Assembly (NCBI GenBank): GCA_002343825.1 | Contig: DDSL01000092.1 | Location: forward strand, 1-11,481 | Source: Chthonomonas sp. UBA2391 | Lineage (GTDB): Bacteria; Armatimonadota; Fimbriimonadia; Fimbriimonadales; Fimbriimonadaceae | Length of the DNA stretch: 11,481 bases | Direction of reading: 5' to 3' | Part shown: positions 6,156 through 11,481 of the stretch, piece by piece | Numbering within the stretch: position 1 is the first letter of the stretch | Layout: the number at the start of each line of letters is the position of its first letter | Position numbers and translations under genes: made by a program | Notes under the pieces: generated by a model | The model's input: only the letters and a program-made list of their open reading frames with translations | What the model was told of the DNA's origin: nothing | Databases searched by the model: none

Positions 6156-7487
6156 ATGCCCTACGTTCCCCACACTGAAGAAGATCGTCGATCCATGCTC
6201 GACACGATCGGCGTTGAGACCATCGATGATCTGTTCGTCGAGATCCCAGATTCGCTGAAGTTCAAAGGCGAACTCAACTTGCCGAGTGCGCTCAACGAGT
6301 ACCAGCTCTATCTCAAGATGGCGCTGCTGGCTCGGCAGAACCTCGACGCGACCAAGGCCGACTGGTATCTGGGGGCCGGGCTTTATGATCGCTATATCCC
6401 CGCAAGCGTGGCCGCCGTCATTTCTCGCGGTGAGTTCCTCACGAGCTACACCCCCTACCAGCCAGAGTTAAGCCAGGGCTACCTGCAGACGATCTATGAG
6501 TTCCAGTCGATGATCGCGGAGCTCTATGGCATGGATGTCGCGAACGCCAGCATGTACGACGGATCGACCAGCATGGCCGAGGCCGCGATTATGGCCAGCG
6601 GGGTGACCGGACGTCACAAAATCGTGATCAGCGAGGCGGTGCATCCGCACTACCGCCAAGTTCTGGACACGTATTGCTGGGCCAATGGTCTCCACGTGGA
6701 AGTCATTCGCCACAATAATGGGGCCACCACCGATTTCTCGACCGTCGATGATCAGGCCGCCTGTGTCATCGTCGGATACCCCAACTTCTTTGGCGTGATC
6801 GAGGACCTGGACGCCGCTCGAACCGCGGCCCGCAAGGCCGGTGCACTCTTCATCGTGGCCGCTGATCCTACGGCGATGGCTCTGCTGAAGCCCCCTGGAG
6901 AATTTGACGCGGATATCGTGGTGGGCGAAGGTCAGCCACTGGGCGTCGCGATGGGTTATGGCGGTCCGCTGGTTGGGCTCTTTGCCTGCAAACAAGAATA
7001 CGTCCGCCGGATCCCGGGCCGCATCGTCGGCCGGACCCACGACGCGCAAGGTCGAAGCGGATTTGTCATGACCCTGCGAACTCGAGAGCAAGACATCCGC
7101 CGCGAAAAGGCAACGAGCAACATCTGCACCAACGAGGCGCTTATGGCTCTGGCCACCACGGTCTACATGATTGCGCTCGGCAAGAATGGCCTTCAGTCGG
7201 TTGCGACCTCCACGGTGCGGAACACCCAATACGCCCGCGAGAAACTCTCCTCCGCCGGCGGGAAGATCAAGTTTCCGGGCAACGTGTTCGGCGAATTCGT
7301 GCTAGAGCTTCCGAAACCAGCCGACGAGGTCCAGCGCCGCCTGATTGACCAGAACATCATGGCTGGTCTTCCGCTGGGTCCCTATTACAAGGGGCTGGAC
7401 CACTGCCTGCTCGTCGCGGTCACCGAGGTCCGGACCAAGGACCAGATCGATCGCTACGCCGCCGCCCTCGCCGAGGTGCTGAAGTAA
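6156..7487 (+). CDS. gcvPA: Glycine dehydrogenase (decarboxylating) subunit 1 (P-protein alpha)
   Basis: This is one half of the two-subunit glycine decarboxylase that releases CO2 from glycine and loads the aminomethyl group onto lipoyl-GcvH. The 443-aa length is typical of GcvPA. Conserved segments are YTPYQPELSQGYLQTIYEFQ (98-117), NASMYDGSTSMAEA (130-143), GEGQPLGVAMGYGGP (257-271) and REQDIRREKATSNICTN (310-326). This subunit has an aminotransferase fold but lacks the PLP-binding lysine, which is in GcvPB. The ATG at 6156 gives the family N-terminus (MPYVPHTEEDRRSML). The Shine-Dalgarno is weak: the best match, GGAG at 6131-6134, is about 21 nt away. The stop is separated from gcvPB by one base, so the two subunits are almost certainly co-translated. 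Upstream of the gene is the hairpin that follows gcvH. Confidence 0.97.
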   Translation: MPYVPHTEEDRRSMLDTIGVETIDDLFVEIPDSLKFKGELNLPSALNEYQLYLKMALLARQNLDATKADWYLGAGLYDRYIPASVAAVISRGEFLTSYTPYQPELSQGYLQTIYEFQSMIAELYGMDVANASMYDGSTSMAEAAIMASGVTGRHKIVISEAVHPHYRQVLDTYCWANGLHVEVIRHNNGATTDFSTVDDQAACVIVGYPNFFGVIEDLDAARTAARKAGALFIVAADPTAMALLKPPGEFDADIVVGEGQPLGVAMGYGGPLVGLFACKQEYVRRIPGRIVGRTHDAQGRSGFVMTLRTREQDIRREKATSNICTNEALMALATTVYMIALGKNGLQSVATSTVRNTQYAREKLSSAGGKIKFPGNVFGEFVLELPKPADEVQRRLIDQNIMAGLPLGPYYKGLDHCLLVAVTEVRTKDQIDRYAAALAEVLK

Positions 7488-7488
7488 C

Positions 7489-8970
7489 ATGCCCCACAAG
7501 CTCGTACCCCAACCCAAGCTCATCTTCGAAAAGTCTTCCCCCGGACGCGTAGGATGCAACCTCCCGGTCGCTGATACGCCTGAAGTCGACCTCAAGAAAG
7601 CCCTCGGTCCAACCCGGCAAAGTCTTCACTTGCCCGAGGTGAGCGAACTGGAGTTGATCCGGCACTTTACGAATCTCAGCCACATCAACTATGGCATCGA
7701 GACCGGCTTCTACCCCCTCGGTAGCTGCACGATGAAATACAACCCGAAGATCAATGAGCGCACGGCCATGATCCCGGGCTTTACTCACATCCACCCGATG
7801 CAGCCGGCCGACACCGTTCCCGGAGCGCTGGAGGTCCTCGCGCAGGTTCAAGAGTTCCTCTGCGAGATCTGCGGTTTCGACTCGATCTGCTTGCAACCCC
7901 TCGCCGGGGCCCATGGGGAACTCACTTGCTTGATGCTCATTCGGGCTTATCACGAAAGCCGTGGCGAAGGCGCAACTCGGCGGGTCGTGCTGGCTCCCGA
8001 CTCTGCCCATGGGACCAATCCGGCCTCGGCGGCAATGGTCGGTTACACCGTCAAGACCATCCCAACCGACGCGAGCGGGGGATGCGACATGGCGGCTCTG
8101 ACCACTGCGCTCGACGAAACGGTTGCCGCCTTTATGGTCACCAACCCCTCGACCCTTGGCCTCTTCGAAACCCAAATCGAGGAGATCTGTCGGCTGGTTC
8201 ATGAGGCCGGCGGGCAGGTGTTCTGCGATGGAGCCAATATGAACGCGATGGTCGGCACGACCCGACCGGGCGATCACGGCTTTGACTGCATGCACCTCAA
8301 CCTTCACAAGACGTTCTCGACGCCCCACGGCGGTGGCGGCCCCGGTTGCGGCGCGATTGGCCTGAAGGCACACCTGGAGCCCTTCCAGCCGGTCCCCGTA
8401 GTGATTCGAAACAAAGAAGGGAAGGTCGAGCTCGACGACCGTCGTCCGCACTCGATCGGCCGGGTTTCGGCTTACTTTGGCCAGTTCTTGATGGAAGTTC
8501 GAGCGCTGACTTACCTCAGCGCCTATGGCAAGGAGCGGATGGCCGATATATCGCGCCACGCGGTTCTCAATGCGAACTACGTCAAGGCTCGGCTGAAGGA
8601 CGTGCTGCCGGCGGCCCACGACCGGCCTTGCATGCACGAGTGCGTCCTCACGGCTCAGGAGTACAAGAAGGGCGGCGTCCGGGCGCTGGACATCAGCAAG
8701 CGGCTGATCGACTACGGATTCCACCCGCCAACCAACTACTTCCCGCTAATCGTGCCCGAGGCGATCATGATCGAACCGACCGAGACGGAGTGCAAGGAGA
8801 CGCTGGACGCCTTCTGCGACGCGCTCATCGCGATCTGCGAAGAAGCCCGGACGAACCCGGACCTGCTCCACGACGCCCCAACGACCCAGATCGTGGGCCG
8901 ACTGGACGAGGCTTCGGCGGTGAAGAACCTCGACGTGCGCTGGCGCGCCCCGCAAAAGGTCGGCGTCTAA
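7489..8970 (+). CDS. gcvPB: Glycine dehydrogenase (decarboxylating) subunit 2 (P-protein beta, PLP-binding)
   Basis: This is the PLP-carrying half of the split glycine decarboxylase and forms the active enzyme with GcvPA. At 493 aa it has the usual length. Diagnostic segments are YPLGSCTMKYNPKINE (75-90), FIHPMQP-like THIHPMQP (99-106), LQPLAGAHGE (135-144), DSAHGTNPASAAM (171-183), and the PLP site HLNLHKTFSTPHGGGGPG (269-286) with Lys274 as the Schiff-base lysine. It starts one base after the gcvPA stop (TAACATG). No separate Shine-Dalgarno is needed, but CGAGGTGCTGAAG at the end of gcvPA offers AGGTG. A plus-strand terminator follows within 20 bp. A long antisense frame inside the gene is only a codon-bias shadow. 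Confidence 0.97.
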   Translation: MPHKLVPQPKLIFEKSSPGRVGCNLPVADTPEVDLKKALGPTRQSLHLPEVSELELIRHFTNLSHINYGIETGFYPLGSCTMKYNPKINERTAMIPGFTHIHPMQPADTVPGALEVLAQVQEFLCEICGFDSICLQPLAGAHGELTCLMLIRAYHESRGEGATRRVVLAPDSAHGTNPASAAMVGYTVKTIPTDASGGCDMAALTTALDETVAAFMVTNPSTLGLFETQIEEICRLVHEAGGQVFCDGANMNAMVGTTRPGDHGFDCMHLNLHKTFSTPHGGGGPGCGAIGLKAHLEPFQPVPVVIRNKEGKVELDDRRPHSIGRVSAYFGQFLMEVRALTYLSAYGKERMADISRHAVLNANYVKARLKDVLPAAHDRPCMHECVLTAQEYKKGGVRALDISKRLIDYGFHPPTNYFPLIVPEAIMIEPTETECKETLDAFCDALIAICEEARTNPDLLHDAPTTQIVGRLDEASAVKNLDVRWRAPQKVGV

Positions 8971-8986
8971 CCCACGCCCATTCATC

Positions 8987-9031
8987 ACAGCGGAGTGCAG
9001 TCGACCATCGTCCTCACTCCGCTGTTTCTTT
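8987..9031 (+). terminator. Intrinsic terminator after gcvPB
   Basis: A perfect 11-bp inverted repeat, ACAGCGGAGTG (8987-8997) and CACTCCGCTGT (9015-9025), encloses a 17-nt loop and is followed by TTCTTT. The right arm overlaps the last codons and TGA stop of the convergent dapF. On the minus strand there is no T-run after the hairpin, so it appears to serve gcvPB only. Confidence 0.78.
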
Positions 9032-9865
9032 GTACCAGTGGCCTCGGAAGACGGTCTGGGCGGGGCCTGTCATGCGCACGCTGAGGTCAGCTAATTCGAT
9101 GAGAAGGCTGCCGCCGGGGAGGAAGACTTCGACTTTGGAGTTCGTAAGGCCCAGGTGATGGGTCGCCGCGGCGCAGGCGCAGGCGCCCGAGCCGCAGGCC
9201 AGAGTCAGACCGGCGCCCCTCTCCCAGGTCCGGACCTTGATCCGGTCGGAGCCGAGGACTTGGACCAAGTGGACGTTCGATCTTGGGCCGAAGTTCTCGA
9301 GCTCCGGGCCCCACGTCTCCAACGGAAGATCTTGGGGATCCGCCCCGACCAGCACCCAGTGGGGATTACCGACGGAGACCCGCATTGTCGTCCAAGCCAG
9401 CGAGTCCGCGGCCGGGTCGGATTTGCCCTCGGGCGGCGAACTCGTCTCGCGCCAGACGCCAGCGGCCCTTTCTAGAATCGTCGCCCCCGAAGCCATCTCG
9501 ACCGTACCCATTTCGGCGCGAACTCGGCGATCATCCAAGACCTCTAGGCCGAGCTCTCGACCCCCGATCTCGACCGCCAACCGGTCCGAGGGATCGAGTC
9601 CTTCCTCTTGGAGAAAGAGCGCCAGACAGCGCAAGGCATTGCCGCACATCGCGCTTTCGGTGCCGTCGGGGTTCCACATCCGCATCCGCCAGGGCAGCGT
9701 CTCGCCGCGGTCGAGAGTCACCAGTCCGTCGGCTCCGATGCCCCGTCTCCGGTCGCAGAGTTGGAGGGCCAAAGACGAAATCTCGGCCTCCACAAGGGAG
9801 GCCGAGAAGCGATTGATCATCACGAAATCGTTCCCGATTCCGTGCATCTTGGTAAAGGGGATCAC
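9014..9865 (-). CDS. dapF: Diaminopimelate epimerase
   Basis: DapF converts LL- to meso-diaminopimelate, the PLP-independent step that feeds both lysine and peptidoglycan synthesis in the cytoplasm. The 283-aa product starts with the family signature FTKMHGIGNDFV (4-15). It holds the two catalytic cysteines, Cys74 in MCGNALRC and Cys224 in ACGSGACA. RRGIGADGLV (40-49), WNPDGTESAMCGN and SVGNPHWVL (164-172) are also typical. The start is GTG at 9865, which overlaps the hfq stop as GTGA and indicates translational coupling. An internal ATG at residue 7 would lose the conserved N-terminus. It is the last gene of the apt-miaA-hfq-dapF run. Residues 19-29 are encoded by a strong GC-rich inverted repeat that resembles a terminator (separate entry). 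The stop codon lies in the terminator of convergent gcvPB. Confidence 0.96.
   Translation of the reverse strand: MIPFTKMHGIGNDFVMINRFSASLVEAEISSLALQLCDRRRGIGADGLVTLDRGETLPWRMRMWNPDGTESAMCGNALRCLALFLQEEGLDPSDRLAVEIGGRELGLEVLDDRRVRAEMGTVEMASGATILERAAGVWRETSSPPEGKSDPAADSLAWTTMRVSVGNPHWVLVGADPQDLPLETWGPELENFGPRSNVHLVQVLGSDRIKVRTWERGAGLTLACGSGACACAAATHHLGLTNSKVEVFLPGGSLLIELADLSVRMTGPAQTVFRGHWYKETAE
9770..9807 (-). terminator. Terminator-like hairpin inside the 5' part of dapF
   Basis: Bases 9781-9807 form a perfect 11-bp stem (minus strand TCTCGGCCTCC and GGAGGCCGAGA) with a 5-nt loop CTTGT. It is followed on the minus strand by TTTCGTCTTT (7 T in 10). It begins about 58 nt into dapF and about 55 nt after the hfq stop. 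It has the shape of an intrinsic terminator or attenuator, although the T-tract is interrupted and the sequence also encodes conserved-length DapF protein. Partial termination in favour of hfq is an inference. Confidence 0.4.
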
Positions 9866-10137
9866 TCTTCGGCTGGTTCGGACTCGCCTTCGCCTTGTTC
9901 GCTGGGGCGTCCGCCGCCTTGGCCACTCAGAGGTCGCGACGGGACGACGCTGGTGATCGCGTGCTTATAGACGAGTTGAGTCGGTTTTCCGGGTGAATCC
10001 AACATCACGGTGAATGCGTCAAAGCCTCGGACCTGCCCCCGAAGCTGTACCCCGCCCATCAGGTAGATCGTGACCCCAATCCCTTCTTTTCGGACCGAGT
10101 TCAAAAACATGTCCTGCAGGTTGATCGTTTTGCCCAT
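9862..10137 (-). CDS. hfq: RNA chaperone Hfq
   Basis: Hfq is a hexameric Sm-like RNA-binding protein that promotes small RNA-mRNA pairing and affects mRNA stability. The 91-aa product aligns by eye with E. coli Hfq. LQDMFLNSVRKE (7-18) has the proximal-face Gln8 and rim residues Arg16/Lys17. Sm1 contains VTIYLMGGVQLRGQVRGFD (22-40) with the distal-face Tyr25. The Sm2 motif is YKHAITSVVPSRP (57-69), with Lys58 and His59 shifted two positions by a longer loop (DSPGKPTQ). The C-terminal tail of about 21 residues is Gly/Glu-rich and acidic (SEQGEGESEPAEE). It follows miaA by 16 nt, the conserved miaA-hfq order. Its Shine-Dalgarno is weak (AGAAG), and its TGA stop overlaps the dapF GTG start. Confidence 0.97.
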   Translation of the reverse strand: MGKTINLQDMFLNSVRKEGIGVTIYLMGGVQLRGQVRGFDAFTVMLDSPGKPTQLVYKHAITSVVPSRPLSGQGGGRPSEQGEGESEPAEE

Positions 10138-10153
10138 TGTTCTTCTGTTCTCT

Positions 10154-11053
10154 TTACTTTGTTGCTTGCTTGTTTTTCTGTTCTATGAACGTACGAACGT
10201 GCCATTTTAGACCATCTGACACGTTTTGTTGTGGGCCCTCGATGCTCAAAGGGTTCAGATTCGGCTCGCTCCGCATCCAAGTCCGCTGTCTTTTGGCATA
10301 TTGCCGGGTCAGCGTGACCAGAACTGGGGCCAAAGATTCGGCTCCTTTTCCGGTTTGGATGGTTTCTGCGATTTCTCGATAACCGATGGCCTTCATGCCA
10401 GGGGCACCCGTTTCTACTCCGTTTTCTAGCAAAGCGCGCACTTCTTCGACCCATCCGCCCGCAAGCATTTGGTGGCACCGGGTTTCGATGGCCGCATCCA
10501 GAGCCGGGACTGGGCAATCGATGCCGAGCTTCAGCGTGGGCACTGCCGGAAGCGGCGGCAATTCCAGCGGATTCGGGACGGCTAGGCGTTCCAAGGCCCG
10601 CCGGACCCGCACCGGGTTGTGGGGATCCACCCGCGCGGCCCCCTCGGGGTCTTGCTGCGAGAGTTCGGCAAAGAGCGCGGGAAGGCCCTCGCGCTGAATT
10701 CGCTCCTCCAACTCAGCCCGCAACTTGGGGTCGGGCGGGCCCTGGAGGTCGGTCCATTGTTCAAAGAGGGCCCGGATGTAGAGTCCAGTCCCGCCTACCA
10801 CGACCGCGCCTCGGTCGGTCAGCACCCCGTAGACTTGGCGGAGCCACTCTCCCAGTCCGAATTGTTCCCGGGGGTCGGCGACATCGAGAAGTGAATACCG
10901 GGTCCGGTCGGCGGGCTTGTTGGTGCCGATATCCAAGCCCCGATAGACCATGAAGGCATCGGCCGAGATCAGGGGCAAGTTCCACTCCTCGGCCACCCAC
11001 TCAGCGAGCGAGGATTTGCCACTCGCGGTGGGTCCCATGATCGCGATCAGCAT
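10154..11053 (-). CDS. miaA: tRNA dimethylallyltransferase
   Basis: MiaA transfers a dimethylallyl group from DMAPP to N6 of A37 in tRNAs reading UNN codons, the first step to i6A and ms2i6A. The 299-aa product has the P-loop GPTASGKS (7-14) and ISADAFMVYRGLDIGT (29-44). It also has GGTGLYI (87-93), DPHNPVRVRRALE (143-155), KAIGYRE (221-227) and RQYAKRQRTWMR (250-261), all in family order. The segment reading ADAFMVY replaces the more frequent ADSRQVY form, which varies among MiaA proteins. The ATG at 11053 is preceded by GGGGGA about 6 nt upstream. It follows apt by 19 nt and precedes hfq by 16 nt. The last residues (EQKNKQATK) are encoded by noticeably AT-richer DNA than the rest. Confidence 0.97.
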   Translation of the reverse strand: MLIAIMGPTASGKSSLAEWVAEEWNLPLISADAFMVYRGLDIGTNKPADRTRYSLLDVADPREQFGLGEWLRQVYGVLTDRGAVVVGGTGLYIRALFEQWTDLQGPPDPKLRAELEERIQREGLPALFAELSQQDPEGAARVDPHNPVRVRRALERLAVPNPLELPPLPAVPTLKLGIDCPVPALDAAIETRCHQMLAGGWVEEVRALLENGVETGAPGMKAIGYREIAETIQTGKGAESLAPVLVTLTRQYAKRQRTWMRSEPNLNPLSIEGPQQNVSDGLKWHVRTFIEQKNKQATK

Positions 11054-11072
11054 GGTTCCCCCGTCGGTCGCC

Positions 11073-11481
11073 TTAGAAGCTAATCAGGGATCGAACCGGA
11101 TACCCAAGGAGCTTTTCTCGGCCTTGCAAGAACTCGAGTTCGACGACGAACCCAAACCCGGCCACGTGGCCATTCAGTCGCTCGACCAAGCGTGCCGACG
11201 CCGCGGCCGTTCCGCCGGTGGCGAGGAGGTCATCCACGATGAAAGCTCGCTGACCTGGGTTCACCGCGTCCACGTGCATCTCGATCGTGTTCGTCCCGTA
11301 TTCTAGGGCGTATTCCTCGCTGATCCGGTCATAGGGGAGCTTGCCGAGCTTTCGGGCGGGCGAGAAGGGAAGACCCATCTCGAGCGCGAGAGGGGTGCCA
11401 AAGATGAACCCTCGGCTCTCGATTCCGACGATCACGTCGGGTTGCAGCTCGCGGGCCACTGCGGCGAGACCTTGGATCACA
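11073..11481 (-). CDS. apt: Adenine phosphoribosyltransferase, 5'-truncated by window edge
   Basis: Apt salvages adenine to AMP using PRPP in the cytoplasm. About 135 C-terminal residues are visible. They carry GIESRGFIFGTPLALEMGLPF (19-39 of the visible part), RKLGKLPYDRISEEYALEYG, IEMHVDAVNPG, and the PRPP-binding loop AFIVDDLLATGGTA (79-92), which is characteristic of Apt rather than of other phosphoribosyltransferases. By comparison with E. coli Apt, some 40-50 N-terminal residues lie beyond the window. The GTG at 11478-11480 is an internal valine codon, not a start. It is the most upstream visible gene of the minus-strand apt-miaA-hfq-dapF cluster, with its TAA stop 19 nt before miaA. 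Confidence 0.94.
   Translation of the reverse strand, partial: VIQGLAAVARELQPDVIVGIESRGFIFGTPLALEMGLPFSPARKLGKLPYDRISEEYALEYGTNTIEMHVDAVNPGQRAFIVDDLLATGGTAAASARLVERLNGHVAGFGFVVELEFLQGREKLLGYPVRSLISF

Noticed and set aside
6468..7229. 253-codon open frame antisense to gcvPA
   Set aside because: It is a shadow of a well-conserved gene with no domain or ribosome-binding evidence.
7420..8724. 434-codon open frame antisense to gcvPA/gcvPB
   Set aside because: It overlaps two certain genes, shows no recognisable motif, and long antisense frames are expected in GC-rich genes with strong third-position bias.
9237..9956. 239-codon plus-strand frame opposite dapF and hfq
   Set aside because: It is antisense to two certain genes and is Ser/Arg/Pro-rich in the manner of a shadow frame.
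10157..10205. AT-rich, repetitive-looking 3' end of miaA as a regulatory or inserted element
   Set aside because: It lies within the coding frame, encodes a plausible Lys/Gln-rich tail, and has no hairpin or flanking repeats.

Overview
This window is chromosomal, housekeeping-type DNA from a GC-rich bacterium (roughly 60% G+C by eye). Several features suggest an Armatimonadota-like organism, possibly of the Fimbriimonadia. The strongest is a secreted protein carrying an NNLKQI...MYTADYDDVLP segment, which resembles the H-X9-DG prepilin-like proteins common in Armatimonadota and Planctomycetota. An outer-membrane beta-barrel gene (diderm envelope), a two-subunit glycine decarboxylase and an Hfq gene fit with this. 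The taxon is an inference from recall; no search was run.

Layout, left to right. (1) The 3' part of fusA (EF-G), cut by the window edge, ends at a strong hairpin terminator that is also oriented to serve the convergent next gene. (2) A minus-strand beta-barrel porin of the alginate-export type. (3) A minus-strand tRNA-Leu(UAG) with encoded CCA. (4) A plus-strand galE-type UDP-glucose 4-epimerase. Its 3' end overlaps by 13 bp a convergent minus-strand gene for a secreted protein of unknown function. (5) A divergent intergenic region of 168 bp, then the glycine-cleavage genes gcvH, gcvPA and gcvPB on the plus strand. A hairpin with a T-rich tail lies between gcvH and gcvPA, and a terminator follows gcvPB. 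No gcvT is in view. (6) A minus-strand cluster read right to left as apt (cut by the window edge), miaA, hfq, dapF. It has short gaps (19 and 16 nt) and then a 4-nt GTGA overlap.

Functionally, gcvH, GcvPA and GcvPB supply the lipoyl carrier and the decarboxylase of glycine cleavage. The apt-miaA-hfq-dapF cluster joins purine salvage, tRNA modification, RNA chaperoning and lysine/peptidoglycan precursor synthesis in what looks like one transcription unit.

No mobile element, CRISPR array, defence system or toxin-antitoxin pair was found, and I do not see a clearly new multi-gene system. The observations most worth checking are: a terminator-like hairpin inside the start of dapF just after hfq; the secreted protein with a prepilin-like C-terminal domain but no pilin helix; and the hairpin splitting gcvH from gcvPA. 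Every stretch between genes is under 300 bp.
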